Shown piece after piece: positions 44,059 through 53,292 of a stretch of 64,000 bases of DNA (positions are counted from its first letter, which is position 1; each line of letters begins with the position of its first letter). Under the pieces are notes generated by a model, which was not told the origin of the DNA, did no database searches, and was given only the letters and a program-made list of their open reading frames with translations. Origin of the DNA: Haloferax mucosum ATCC BAA-1512 (lineage in GTDB: Archaea; Halobacteriota; Halobacteria; Halobacteriales; Haloferacaceae); contig NZ_AOLN01000013.1 in assembly GCF_000337815.1 (NCBI RefSeq), positions 248,001 to 312,000 of the forward strand, in the 5' to 3' direction. Both the position numbers and the translations under genes were made by a program.

Positions 44059-45411
44059 ATGGACCGAGAGACGGCGGAACCCCGCGTCGATAGCATGCCC
44101 GGAAAACGGGCCAACGAGTGGGTGGAGTACCACCACGAACACGCCGCACCGAGTACCTACGTCTACGATTTCGTCTGGGACATAACCGCCGACGCCGAGG
44201 GTCCCTTCTGTACCGACGTTGACGGCAACGTCCTCCTCGATTTTACGAGTCACGTCGCCGCCGCACCGCTCGGGTACAACAACCCGAAGGTTATGGACCG
44301 GATGTCGGAGTTCGACCTCGTTGACCCGACGAAAATCGCCGGGCAAGATTTCTACGCAAGCGACGGTTCCGCGCCGGGCGACGAGTCGATTCCGGGTTCC
44401 GCCGCACTCATGGACAAGTTGACGGACGTCACGAGTCACTACGGCATGGACACCGTCTTCCTCTCGAACTCCGGCGCAGAGGCCGTCGAAAACGCCATCA
44501 AAATTGCTTACGACAACTCCGGCGGCGCGAAATACGGTATCACCTTCGAAGGCGCGTTCCACGGCCGCACTCTCGGTGCGCTCTCGCTCAATCGCTCGAA
44601 ATCGGTCTACCGTCGCAAGTATCCGGAGATTTCGGGCATCATCGACGTCCCGTTTTGCGACGACCGCTCGTGTTCCGCCGAGTCGTGTTCCTGCGGTTTC
44701 TTCGGCGGTTCCGACCCGAACGTCTCGAAACTCCGGCAGAAGCTCGACCCCAAGACGGGCCACGTCGATGCCGACGACGTCGCCTACGTCATCGTCGAAC
44801 CCATCCAAGGCGAAGGCGGCTATCGCTTCCCCTCCGACGCGTTCGCCGACGAACTCGCATCCGTCGTCGAGGAGTACGACCTGACGCTCATCGCCGACGA
44901 GATTCAGTCCGGCGTGGGTCGAACCGGTGAGATGTGGGGCGCGGACCACTATCCGATGGAACCCGACGTTATCACCGGCGCGAAGGGGCTTCGTGTCGGC
45001 GCGACCATCTCGAAATCCGATATCTTCCCCGAAGAGAAGTCGCGGCTCTCTTCGACGTGGGGCGCGGGCGACATCATCTCCTCGATGCAGGGCGTGTTCA
45101 CTCTCGAAGCAATCGAGGACTACGACCTCCTCGACAACGCCGTCGCTCGCGGCCGACAGTTCAAAGAGACGATGCGCGACGACGCGCCGGAGACCGTCAC
45201 CGACGTTCGCGGGAAGGGACTTCTCCTCGCCGTCGAATTCGACAGTAAAGAACGGCGCGACGGCGTGCAGGAAGCCGCGCTCAAACGCGGTCTACTCACT
45301 CTCGCGTGCGGATACAAGGTCCTCCGAATCCTCCCGCCGCTCGACGTCACCGAGCGCGAAATCGACATCGGCGCGAACATGCTCCTCGACGCTATCGAGG
45401 ACGTATCGTAA
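44059..45411 (+). CDS. Class III PLP aminotransferase with internal cysteine cluster
   Basis: The 450-residue fold-type I aminotransferase resembles 4-aminobutyrate or ornithine aminotransferases. Motifs are FLSNSGAEAVENAIKIAYD near 135, LIADEIQSGVGRTGEMWG near 280 with the PLP Asp, and ITGAKGLRVG with Lys near 308. Between residues about 200 and 214 there is FCDDRSCSAESCSCGFFGG, four to five closely spaced Cys not found in standard GabT. The ATG at 44059 is the first consistent start; the longer frame is antisense to the AI-2E gene. The substrate is unknown. Confidence 0.9.
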   Translation: MDRETAEPRVDSMPGKRANEWVEYHHEHAAPSTYVYDFVWDITADAEGPFCTDVDGNVLLDFTSHVAAAPLGYNNPKVMDRMSEFDLVDPTKIAGQDFYASDGSAPGDESIPGSAALMDKLTDVTSHYGMDTVFLSNSGAEAVENAIKIAYDNSGGAKYGITFEGAFHGRTLGALSLNRSKSVYRRKYPEISGIIDVPFCDDRSCSAESCSCGFFGGSDPNVSKLRQKLDPKTGHVDADDVAYVIVEPIQGEGGYRFPSDAFADELASVVEEYDLTLIADEIQSGVGRTGEMWGADHYPMEPDVITGAKGLRVGATISKSDIFPEEKSRLSSTWGAGDIISSMQGVFTLEAIEDYDLLDNAVARGRQFKETMRDDAPETVTDVRGKGLLLAVEFDSKERRDGVQEAALKRGLLTLACGYKVLRILPPLDVTEREIDIGANMLLDAIEDVS

Positions 45412-45463
45412 GGCGATTCGTACGCCGAGACGCTCTCCGGTTTGCGGCTCCCGACGACGCGCG

Positions 45464-46795
45464 TTACGAGCCGTCGATAATCGTCTCGTAAACGGAACCA
45501 AGTTCGTTCATCTGCCCCGCGCTGACGAGGTAGTACGTCGTCGCTTCCACGCGGTTCAGCCACATCGGGTGTGTCCCGTCAGCCATCTCGATACCGACTT
45601 CGCCGGAGTGAATCAAAGACGCCGCCTGCTGAGCGAGGACACCCGCGAACGGCGAGTCGTACTTCGCTCTGACTGACCGGAACCGACTGACTGCACGTCG
45701 CTTCGCTCGGAAGGTCCGCCCGGAATCGTAGTCGGTGTCGCCCGGTGAAACGTCGAGTTCGTCGAGTGCGAATTCGTGGGCGCGTCTGTTGAGCAGTGCG
45801 CTGGCCGTCTCGACGACTCGCTGGACGGTGTGGCCGTGGTGCGGGCCGTCGGAGTCGTAGCCAATCCGGTAGTCCGTGTCGAAACACATCCAGAAGAGTT
45901 CCCAGCGGGCCGCGCCAAGCGGTGTCTGATGGTCGAAACCGCGTTCTCCTTCGATTCGTTCGCGCACGTCACTGCGCGTCGGGAGCGACTCTATCTGCTC
46001 GGTGAGTGTCGAATGCGCGTCGTCGAGCGTCTCCGCGTACGAGCGCGTCTCGTCGCCGAGGTTCTCGCGGTACAGGTCGCGGTAGTAGCGCGCGTTGGCG
46101 AGGTACTGTTCCGCTTGGAGGTGTGACGACCACGTGTTGGCGACATCTTGCGGGGAGTAGTCGTCTGCACCGGCAGTTCCCCCGGTGAAGACGCCATCGC
46201 GGTGTGAGTTCAACCGGGCGAACGCGAGGTCCCGCTCGACGAAGTAGAGATACGCGAGGTCGGTCGCCGGGTCGGAAACCTCGTAGGAGGCGACCGAATC
46301 GAGAACGGCCCGTGCGTCGGCCCGGAGTCGGTCTCCGCGTTCGACCACCGCCTCCGGGTCGGTCTCGCCGAGGGTGACTTTCGCGGCACCGAGGGCCTCG
46401 CCTGCGAACGACAGCCCGTAAAGAGCGTCGAACAGTCGGTCGCGCGGTTCCGACTCGGATTTCGCCGTCTCCAGCCAACCGCCGGAGGGGTCGTCGCCGT
46501 TGAGACGAAATTCCATCTCGTCGGACACCGAATCGAGGTCGATTCGACTCCTGAGCGTCCGGACCTGTTCTACGGTTCGTTCGAGTCGCGCAACCGCGTC
46601 GTCGGCGTGTTCGTCGGACACCTCGGGCCGCCAGACGTGTTTCGGTGGTTCGGGATAGACGGCGAGGAGTTTGTCCGTCACCACGTCGGGAAACCACGTC
46701 GGCGCGAACCACCCGGTACCGACGAGTCCGGCACCGAGCACTGTCGCCCCACCGGTGAGGAGACGGCGGCGTGAGAGAGGGCTATCGGGAACCAT
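45464..46795 (-). CDS. Tat-exported protein of unknown function
   Basis: The 443-residue protein has a twin-arginine signal (LSRRRLLTGGATVLGAGLVG, residues 7-26) without a lipobox, so it is probably secreted or signal-anchored. The mature part is helical, with a coiled-coil-like lead region (DDAVARLERTVEQVRTLRSRID) and aromatic/charged segments such as YLANARYYRDLYRENL. The repeated pattern of paired helices suggests a TPR-like or cell-surface scaffold. I do not recognise a family. It stands alone between the aminotransferase and FEN1. Confidence 0.8.
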   Translation of the reverse strand: MVPDSPLSRRRLLTGGATVLGAGLVGTGWFAPTWFPDVVTDKLLAVYPEPPKHVWRPEVSDEHADDAVARLERTVEQVRTLRSRIDLDSVSDEMEFRLNGDDPSGGWLETAKSESEPRDRLFDALYGLSFAGEALGAAKVTLGETDPEAVVERGDRLRADARAVLDSVASYEVSDPATDLAYLYFVERDLAFARLNSHRDGVFTGGTAGADDYSPQDVANTWSSHLQAEQYLANARYYRDLYRENLGDETRSYAETLDDAHSTLTEQIESLPTRSDVRERIEGERGFDHQTPLGAARWELFWMCFDTDYRIGYDSDGPHHGHTVQRVVETASALLNRRAHEFALDELDVSPGDTDYDSGRTFRAKRRAVSRFRSVRAKYDSPFAGVLAQQAASLIHSGEVGIEMADGTHPMWLNRVEATTYYLVSAGQMNELGSVYETIIDGS

Positions 46796-46849
46796 ACGCA
46801 GACTATCCGTATCGGCAGTTACAAACGTGTTGTTTTCCTGTCTATTGGA

Positions 46850-47830
46850 TCAGGTCCAGCGGTCCAGCCCCGTCTGGACGACAGCGTCTTCGATGCGTTC
46901 GAAACCGCGTCGAACTTCGTCGGGGTCAATCTCCCACGTTTCGGTGACGAACTCGCGGGCGGCGTCCACGTCGGGTTCGATGTCGGTGTCGTAGTCGTAG
47001 TCGTCGGTAACCGGCGGGTCTACGAAGAATTCGCGCACGCGGTCGGCGTTGGGGATGCTTTCGCCGCGGGCTTCGAGAACGCTCCAGAGGTCGCCGTGTT
47101 TCTTGACCTCCTTGACGGCCGTCTTCGGGCCGACGCCGGTAATACCTTCGTTGAAGTCGGTGCCGCAGAGCATGGCGATATCGATGAGTTGCTCCCACGA
47201 GATATCGTGTTTCGCCAGCGTGGCGTCGAGGTCCATCAGTTCCGGGTTGCCTTTGCTCGTGAGTTGTCGGAGAGTGTACGGCGCGCCGAACAGGAGCGTG
47301 TCGTAGTCCTCGCTTCCGACGTAGTCGGCGTCGCCCTTGTGGGCCATGTAGGACGCCTGTGCCTCGCCCTCTGCGGGGGCTTCGACCACTGGTACGTCGA
47401 GCAGGCGGAGCAGGTCACGGCTCGTGTCCTGAATCGTCTGTGTGAGCCGTTGTGTCCGGGCTTCCATCCGGGCGGCTTCGGCCGCATCACCGGCTTCGCG
47501 GGCCGCTTCGAGACGTTCTTCGGCCTTCTCGCGCTGTTCGCGTCGCTTTGCCACCTCGTCGTCTTTCATGTCCGTGACGCCGCCGTCGAAGACGAAGACG
47601 GGCGTCAGGTCGTGTTCGAAGAATTTGGGTAGCCCTTGGACGATGCCGACGAGATTAGCGACTTCCTCGCCCTCGCTCGTCGTGTAGGTCTCCGAACTCG
47701 TCCACTTGACCGTCGTCGTGAGATAGCGATAGAGCCAGTTGTGCGCGTCAACGGCGACGACGCTTCCCCCGACCTCGTCGAACGACACCTCCGAGAGCGC
47801 GGCGAGCGTCCGCAAGTCTGCGTTTCCCAT
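46850..47830 (-). CDS. fen: Flap endonuclease FEN1
   Basis: FEN1 removes 5' flaps during Okazaki fragment maturation and repair. The 326-residue protein has the N-terminal nuclease region ([13 protein letters not shown] near 25, [14 protein letters not shown] near 75), the helical gateway, and [17 protein letters not shown] with the metal acids near 153. The helix-three-turn-helix [20 protein letters not shown] lies near 222. It ends QTGLDRWT, a PIP-box-like tail (Q..L..W) for binding the PCNA sliding clamp. The length is normal. Confidence 0.97.
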   Translation of the reverse strand: MGNADLRTLAALSEVSFDEVGGSVVAVDAHNWLYRYLTTTVKWTSSETYTTSEGEEVANLVGIVQGLPKFFEHDLTPVFVFDGGVTDMKDDEVAKRREQREKAEERLEAAREAGDAAEAARMEARTQRLTQTIQDTSRDLLRLLDVPVVEAPAEGEAQASYMAHKGDADYVGSEDYDTLLFGAPYTLRQLTSKGNPELMDLDATLAKHDISWEQLIDIAMLCGTDFNEGITGVGPKTAVKEVKKHGDLWSVLEARGESIPNADRVREFFVDPPVTDDYDYDTDIEPDVDAAREFVTETWEIDPDEVRRGFERIEDAVVQTGLDRWT

Positions 47831-47857
47831 TTGCTCAGCTTTCGAGACGCGGGGCTT

Positions 47858-48508
47858 TCAATCGTCCGAGTGCGCGTCGTCTGCGAACGACGGCTCGAAC
47901 GCTTCGCAGTTAGGTGCCCCCGTCTCCTCGCGTGCGGCGAGAAAGTCGCGTTCCGCGTCGTCGAGGTCGCGGCCGCGGCCGCGGTAGCGGTCGAGTCCCG
48001 ACTGGTACGTCTCCCGCGACACCGACGCCGGCGCGCCCGCCGGACGTTCCAAAACCAACTCGGCGACGCCCGTCTCGCGGCCGGTGAACCCGAATCCGGC
48101 CTTGTGGCACGCCTCGTACGCAAAGGGGTTGTTGGTGGCGATTCGAACCGTCTCGAAGCCGCGTTCGGCGGCGGGTTCGCAGGTTCGCTGGAGCAGGTAG
48201 GGACCGAGTCCCTCGCCCTGCCGGTCGGCTCTGACGGTGACGTATCTGAGCCAGAGCGTCGAGGGGTCAGTTCGGTCCGCGTTGAACGCGACTGCCGCGA
48301 CCACGTCCTCTGCGAGCGGAGGAAGCGAGTCCGGCCCGCCGGACGGTGCGGGTCGGTCGTCGTCGAGCGGCGGACGCGATGCGTCTGGGTCGCGGATGAC
48401 GGCTTTGCCCGTCTGTGCGGTGACGAACTTTCCCGCGTAGGCGAACCGGCGGTAATCGAGGCGGAGACGCGGCCCCTCGTCCGGCCATCCGAAGAGGTCG
48501 AACTCCAT
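47858..48508 (-). CDS. GNAT-family acetyltransferase
   Basis: This 216-residue protein has a GNAT core with motif A VTVRADRQGEGLGPYLLQR near residues 98-116, followed by RIATNNPFAYEACHKAGFGFTG. The first ~80 residues (FDLFGWPDEGPRLRLDYRRF) and a charged tail are not part of the core. Start 48508 is chosen because the frame above is antisense to the methyltransferase start. It ends 27 bp before fen on the same strand. The acceptor substrate is unknown. Confidence 0.87.
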   Translation of the reverse strand: MEFDLFGWPDEGPRLRLDYRRFAYAGKFVTAQTGKAVIRDPDASRPPLDDDRPAPSGGPDSLPPLAEDVVAAVAFNADRTDPSTLWLRYVTVRADRQGEGLGPYLLQRTCEPAAERGFETVRIATNNPFAYEACHKAGFGFTGRETGVAELVLERPAGAPASVSRETYQSGLDRYRGRGRDLDDAERDFLAAREETGAPNCEAFEPSFADDAHSDD

Positions 48509-48567
48509 GCGTGAAAGCGAGACCGCCGCGCGCAAGAACCTTCTCCGACGAGACCGTCGAACCGACC

Positions 48568-49149
48568 ATGCACGGCGCTGGCGACGTTCGGTTCTTCGAC
48601 CGGTTCGCTCCGCTCTACGACCTCGTGATGCCCCCCGCCGAAGCCGGTGCACTCGCAGACGCTCTCGCCCGCGCCGACCGTCCCGTCAAGCGCGTCGTTG
48701 ACATCGGCGGTGGCTCCGGAAGAGCGACGCTCGCACTCGACGTTCCGGAGCGAATCGTCCTCGACCGCTCCAGTGGGATGCTCACCCGAGCGCGAACTCG
48801 CGGTCTTGACTGCGTTCGCGGCGACGCCCGCGCGCTTCCCTTCGGCGACGACACCCTAGACGCAGTGACTGTCGTCGATGCGTTCCACCACATGCCGAAT
48901 CAACGAACCGTCGCGGCGGAAGTCTATCGCGCGCTCGCACCCGGTGGCGTCTTCGCCATCAGCGAGTTCGACCCGGACACCCTTCTCGGACGCGGGTTGG
49001 TCGCCGCCGAGCGAGTCGTCGGCTTCGGGTCGTCGTTTGCGACGCCCGCCGAGTTGACGCGCTTTCTCGAACGCGTCGGCTTCGAGGCGGCGGTCGTCGA
49101 GTCGGGGTTCGAATACACGGTGGTCGGAAAAAAGCGGGAGAGCCATTAG
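48568..49149 (+). CDS. SAM-dependent methyltransferase (class I)
   Basis: The 193-residue enzyme has motif I VVDIGGGSGRATLAL near residues 45-59, followed by ERIVLDRSSGML and CVRGDARALPFGDDTLDAVTVVDAFHHM (motifs II and III). The MTYAS-like run ALAPGGVFAISEFD follows near 130. It resembles UbiE or Methyltransf_11 family members; the acceptor is unknown. Start ATG 48568 (MHGAGDVRFFDRFAPLYD) fits the family, whereas the upstream ATG would overlap the GNAT promoter region. DUF3054 follows after 21 bp. Confidence 0.88.
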   Translation: MHGAGDVRFFDRFAPLYDLVMPPAEAGALADALARADRPVKRVVDIGGGSGRATLALDVPERIVLDRSSGMLTRARTRGLDCVRGDARALPFGDDTLDAVTVVDAFHHMPNQRTVAAEVYRALAPGGVFAISEFDPDTLLGRGLVAAERVVGFGSSFATPAELTRFLERVGFEAAVVESGFEYTVVGKKRESH

Positions 49150-49170
49150 GGGGGCGACGAATCCACGCGT

Positions 49171-49587
49171 ATGGCAACCTCGACGTCCTTCCTTGAGGAG
49201 CGACTCGATGCCGGGGCGTTACCGCTCGCCGTGGGCGACCTCCTCGCCATCTTCCTCCTCGTGACCATTGGCGTGATTAACCATAACGGGGTCCCATACC
49301 TCTCGAATGAACCAGTAGGATGGGTACTCACAGCCGTACCGTTTCTCATCTCGTGGGCAATCGTCTCGCCGCTCCTTGGTGCGTACTCGCCGGGCGCGGC
49401 GGAGTCAGCGAAGTCGGCCGTCCCGCTGGCGATTCGCGCGTGGATTCTCGCGGCCGTCCTCGGTGCGGTGATTCGATGGACGCCGCTCTTCGAAGGCGGT
49501 GCAGACCCGGTTTTCATCGGCGTGATGCTGGTCTTCGGAACGGCCGCCATCAGCGTGTGGCGCACCATCTACTTCCGCATCGTCTGA
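49171..49587 (+). CDS. DUF3054 family membrane protein
   Basis: The 138-residue protein has four helices: LAVGDLLAIFLLVTIGVIN, WVLTAVPFLISWAIVSPLLG, SAVPLAIRAWILAAVLGAVI and PVFIGVMLVFGTAAISVWRTI. The family signature GDLLAIFLLVTIG..NH and PFLISWAIV are present. The function is unknown; it occurs in Actinobacteria and haloarchaea. It is cotranscribed with the methyltransferase gene judging by spacing. Confidence 0.9.
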   Translation: MATSTSFLEERLDAGALPLAVGDLLAIFLLVTIGVINHNGVPYLSNEPVGWVLTAVPFLISWAIVSPLLGAYSPGAAESAKSAVPLAIRAWILAAVLGAVIRWTPLFEGGADPVFIGVMLVFGTAAISVWRTIYFRIV

Positions 49588-49627
49588 AACCGTCCGTCCG
49601 AACAATCGTCTTCTCGGCCAGCCTGCC

Positions 49628-51064
49628 TCACGCGGGCGTCGGCCGTCGCCGCAACAACGTTACACCGAGGAGCGTCGCGGCCGCGGCGAACCCCGCGAGC
49701 ACGGTAAAGAGCGCCGTCGAGTCCGCAACCGCGAGGACGTAGCCGGCGATTGCGCCGCCGAGCGCGCCCACACCGAAGACGCCGAGGTAGGTAAAGCCGT
49801 AGGAGAGCCCGCGTAATCCGGCGGGCGTGTACTCGGCGACGGTCGCCTGATAGAACGGCTGGACCATGAACAAAAAGAAGCCGAGGAGCGCACAGATTGC
49901 GAGAAGCGGGCCGACACCGAGACTCGCAATCGGGAGGAACGCGACGGCTACGAGCGCGAGCGCGCCGAAACCGACCACCAGACCGCGTTCGGTTCGGATG
50001 CGGTCCGTGAGCTTGCCGCCGACGTACTGCCCGAGGACGCCGATAGTGAGGAGACCGGCGTAGACGTACAGTTCCACGTCGAGCGTCGGCGTCGCGGTCG
50101 CCGAATCCGACCCGGGAACGAGCGCGGCCGGGAGGACAGACGAGATTGGGACGGGTTCGATGCCGATGACGCTCCCGAGAAGGTCCGGCAGAAACGTCGT
50201 GACGCCGCGGTAGTAGAGACCCGAGAACATCACGAGTGCGAAGACGAGTGCGAATCCGCCGGCGAAGAGATGCTTCGACTGCGAGACGAATTCGCCGAGA
50301 GAGGAGACGCCGGTGCCGGCCTTGTCGCCGGTGGTCTCGTCGTGTTCGCCGCGTTCGTCTCCGCCGTCGGCCGCCGCGACGGCCGCCTGTTCTTCGAAGT
50401 CGGCGCGAGTGGCGAACGCGGCCGCGACGAGCGCCGGAACCGCGAGGACGCCGGCGACGACGTGCCAATCGAAAAAAAGCAGGAGAAGCGCCGTCAGAAA
50501 CGGTCCGAAGCCGATACCGAGGTTCCCGGCGATGCCGTGGTAGGCGAATCCCGTGCCCCGCGCTTCGACGCCGGTGCTGATGAGCCGAAGTCCGGCGGGG
50601 TGGTACACGCTCGCCGCCGCACCCCAGAGGACGAGCGCGAGGGCGACGACGACGAGGTTTGGTGCCGCCGCGAGGAGGACGAACGACCCGGCCATACCGA
50701 GGAGGCACCCGACGATGAGGCGCTTCGACCCGACGCGGTCCACGAGGACGCCGCCGGGGAGCGCGCCTAACCCGAACAAGGCGAATCCGAGACCGACCAT
50801 CAATCCGAGCGACGCAGTCGTGACCGGAATCGACGTGAGACCGAGGTCGATGACGGTGTACTCGTGCAGCCACAGCGCGACGAAGATGGGAATCGAAAGC
50901 TCGTACGTGTGGACCATTCCGTGGGCGAGCATCACCAGTGCGACGATGGAGCGGTCGTTTCGATTCACGTCTGCGAGCACGTCGCCGACGGGGATAATCG
51001 TGTGGAGTCCCGGCAGATGACGCACGCCGCTAATGGTCCGATTAATGCGACCGGAAAACACCAT
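49628..51064 (-). CDS. Major facilitator superfamily transporter
   Basis: The 478-residue protein has about twelve membrane helices in two halves. The N-terminal half contains LAHGMVHTYELSIPIFVALWL and the loop motif GALPGGVLVDRVGSKRLIVG (motif A). A disordered acidic linker lies near the centre (TGDKAGTGVSSLGE). The C-terminal half includes GVLGQYVGGKLTDRIRTERG, a second motif A copy. The start is uncertain: ATG 51064 is used, but a GTG inside VLADVNRNDRSIVALV would also work. The substrate is unknown (drug, metabolite or sugar). Confidence 0.88.
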   Translation of the reverse strand: MVFSGRINRTISGVRHLPGLHTIIPVGDVLADVNRNDRSIVALVMLAHGMVHTYELSIPIFVALWLHEYTVIDLGLTSIPVTTASLGLMVGLGFALFGLGALPGGVLVDRVGSKRLIVGCLLGMAGSFVLLAAAPNLVVVALALVLWGAAASVYHPAGLRLISTGVEARGTGFAYHGIAGNLGIGFGPFLTALLLLFFDWHVVAGVLAVPALVAAAFATRADFEEQAAVAAADGGDERGEHDETTGDKAGTGVSSLGEFVSQSKHLFAGGFALVFALVMFSGLYYRGVTTFLPDLLGSVIGIEPVPISSVLPAALVPGSDSATATPTLDVELYVYAGLLTIGVLGQYVGGKLTDRIRTERGLVVGFGALALVAVAFLPIASLGVGPLLAICALLGFFLFMVQPFYQATVAEYTPAGLRGLSYGFTYLGVFGVGALGGAIAGYVLAVADSTALFTVLAGFAAAATLLGVTLLRRRPTPA

Positions 51065-51232
51065 ATGCAACCTCGAAACGGAACCGAAATGAACAGTCGG
51101 TCGTTCGATGTGCCGCTGTCTGGTGATTATGTACTCATAAGTTATGAGAATGTGCTCAGAAAGCCACCACAAGAATATCAGTCATCTATGGAAAAGAACT
51201 ATACCACTTACACACGTATATTAATATGTATT

Positions 51233-51478
51233 ATGACCGGATACTACGACTACATTCTCGGACTTATCCCGCTCGCACTCATTGGCATCACTGGCTCCCT
51301 CGTCGTGGTCGGGTTGCAACTGGCCATGGCGGTGCCGATGGCCGCGGGCGTGGCCGCACTTCTCACCGGTCACGCGCTCTTCGTGAACGGTCCGTCCTCG
51401 ACCCCGATTCAGCTCGAAGAACGCACACACTCCGGTCCCGCAGACGCGACTTCTCCTTCGGTCCTCGACGCCGACTAA
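51233..51478 (+). CDS. Small two-helix membrane protein
   Basis: From ATG 51233 this is an 81-residue protein with two adjacent helices (YILGLIPLALIGITGSLVVVGL and MAVPMAAGVAALLTGHALFV) and a hydrophilic tail EERTHSGPADATSPSVLDAD. An A/T-rich element (GTATATTAATATG at about 51217-51229) lies directly before the ATG. The function is unknown; small haloarchaeal membrane proteins of this type are common. The longer frame from 51189 adds residues across the A/T-rich promoter and is rejected. Confidence 0.65.
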   Translation: MTGYYDYILGLIPLALIGITGSLVVVGLQLAMAVPMAAGVAALLTGHALFVNGPSSTPIQLEERTHSGPADATSPSVLDAD

Positions 51479-51550
51479 TCTCGAACGCACTCCCGACAGG
51501 CCGGTTCCGCGGCCCGCAGGGTTTTGACCGACGGCGCCGTTTCGCTAACC

Positions 51551-52549
51551 ATGACAGAGTCGTTGTTCCTCACGAGCGACGAGGTTAGCGGATTGGCGAC
51601 GCCCGCCGAGTACGTCGATGCAGTCCGCGAGGGCTACAGACAGCGCGGTGAGGGCGCGCCCGCCGAGCCGCGAACCAAGCTTTTCAACGGCGACCCGCCG
51701 GGCATGTTCACCACCTACGCCGCGGTTCTCCCCGAGACAGGTGCGATGGGTGGCTACATGTACTCCGCCGGGTTCGGTGCGGAGGACGCGTGGTTCATGA
51801 CGCCGCTTTTCGACGCCGAGTCGGGCGAACCGCTCGCGCTTCTCGACGGTGCGAGCATGAATCCCTTCAAGACCGGCGCGGCCGGCGGTGTCGCCGTCGA
51901 TGCGCTCGCCCGCGACGACGCCACGACGGTCGCGCTCATCGGAAGCGGCGCGCAGGCCCGCGGACAACTCCGCGCCACCGCCGCCGTCCGCGACCTCGAT
52001 ACCGTGTGGGTCTACTCCCCGACGAAAGAAAGCCGCGAGCAGTTCGCCGGCGAGATGGACCGCGTGCTCGACGCGAGCGTCGCCGCCGTCGCCTCTAGCG
52101 CCGCGGCTGTCGAAGACGCGGATATCGTCGTGACGGCGACGACCGCCGCGGAACCGGTGTTCGATGGCGACCTGCTCGAACCCGGCGCGCACGTCACCGC
52201 GATGGGCCAGTACCACCCCGAAAAACGCGAACTCGACACGACGACCATCGAACGCGCGACGTACGTTCCCGACCTGCGCGAGCGCGCGACGATGGACGCC
52301 GGGTCGTTCCTCGCCGCGATGAACGCGGGCATTGTGGACGAAGACCACATCCACGCCGAACTCGGCGAGGTCGTCGCCGGCGTCGCCTCGGGCCGCGAAG
52401 ACGACGACGAAATCACGGTGTTCGACAGCGGCGGCACCGGTATCGAAACCGTCGCATCGGCGTACATGCTCTACGAGAAGGCCCGCGAAGGCGACCTCGG
52501 AACGACCATCGGCTTCGCGCCGGCGAGCGAGGCACTGACCGGCGAATAG
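51551..52549 (+). CDS. Ornithine cyclodeaminase / mu-crystallin family protein
   Basis: The 332-residue NAD(P)-dependent enzyme has the family region ASMNPFKTGAAGGVAVDAL near residues 106-124 and the Rossmann motif ALIGSGAQARGQLRATAAV near 134. TTTAAEPVFDGDLLEPGAHV and GQYHPEKREL follow near 195-230. Family members act as ornithine cyclodeaminase, alanine dehydrogenase or ketimine reductase, so the substrate is not fixed. The start at 51551 is supported by conservation beginning at SLFLTSDEV. The following cbiM gene is likely on its own transcript. Confidence 0.9.
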   Translation: MTESLFLTSDEVSGLATPAEYVDAVREGYRQRGEGAPAEPRTKLFNGDPPGMFTTYAAVLPETGAMGGYMYSAGFGAEDAWFMTPLFDAESGEPLALLDGASMNPFKTGAAGGVAVDALARDDATTVALIGSGAQARGQLRATAAVRDLDTVWVYSPTKESREQFAGEMDRVLDASVAAVASSAAAVEDADIVVTATTAAEPVFDGDLLEPGAHVTAMGQYHPEKRELDTTTIERATYVPDLRERATMDAGSFLAAMNAGIVDEDHIHAELGEVVAGVASGREDDDEITVFDSGGTGIETVASAYMLYEKAREGDLGTTIGFAPASEALTGE

Positions 52550-52653
52550 CCCGCTCGGTGGTACGCGCCCACCTGCGGGTAACGTCACTCAGGCGGCACG
52601 TACTTGCGGGATGGAAAACGTCTTTTAAACCACGTTTCAAACGTCGGCTGACT

Positions 52654-53292
52654 ATGCACACACCGGACGGATTTCTGCACCCGTGGATGGCGGCGTTGTT
52701 CATCATCGCGTCGATTGGCGTGCTCGCCTTCGGCACTCGAAAGATTCGCGGGACGGTCACACCGCGTCAGACCCAGTTGTTCGGGATGGTCACAGCGAGC
52801 ATCTTCGCCGCGCAGATGCTCAACTGGCCGCTTCCCGGCGGCGTGAGCGCGCACTTCGTCGGCGGCGCGCTCGCGGCTATCGTCCTCGGACCGCACCTCG
52901 GAGCGCTCTCTGTCGCGCTCGTCGTCGCGGTGCAGGCACTCGTCTTCGGTGACGGCGGCGTCCTCGCGCTCGGCGCGAACGTCTGGAACATGGCCATCGT
53001 ACAGGTCTACGGCGGCTACGCGGTCTACCGAGTCGTTTCCGAGTACAACGAAACCGGCGCAATCGTACTCGCTGGCTGGGCGAGTATCACCCTCGCCGCG
53101 CTCTCGGCGGGCATCCAACTCGGTCTGTCGCCCGCGTTCGGCTCCGAGCTGATTTCGGTCGTGACGGTCATGGCCGGCGGACACGCCGTGCTCGGCGTCG
53201 GCGAAGCACTGCTCACACTCCTCGGCGTCCACCTCGTCGCACGATTCGACGCGGCCGACGCCGAATCCGTCGAGGGAGGCGTCGTCGCGTGA
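52654..53292 (+). CDS. cbiM: Cobalt ECF transporter substrate-binding subunit CbiM
   Basis: CbiM is the membrane S-component that binds Co2+ (or Ni2+). The 212-residue protein starts MHTPDGFLHPWMAAL; the N-terminal amine and His2 form the metal site in the family, which fixes the start. Several helices follow, with the family motif MLNWPLPGGVSAHFVGGALAA near 50 and later AGIQLGLSPAF and MAGGHAVLGVGEALLT. The PDGLE gene overlaps by 4 bp (GTGA). CbiQ and CbiO are not in the next genes here, so they must be encoded elsewhere. Confidence 0.94.
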   Translation: MHTPDGFLHPWMAALFIIASIGVLAFGTRKIRGTVTPRQTQLFGMVTASIFAAQMLNWPLPGGVSAHFVGGALAAIVLGPHLGALSVALVVAVQALVFGDGGVLALGANVWNMAIVQVYGGYAVYRVVSEYNETGAIVLAGWASITLAALSAGIQLGLSPAFGSELISVVTVMAGGHAVLGVGEALLTLLGVHLVARFDAADAESVEGGVVA

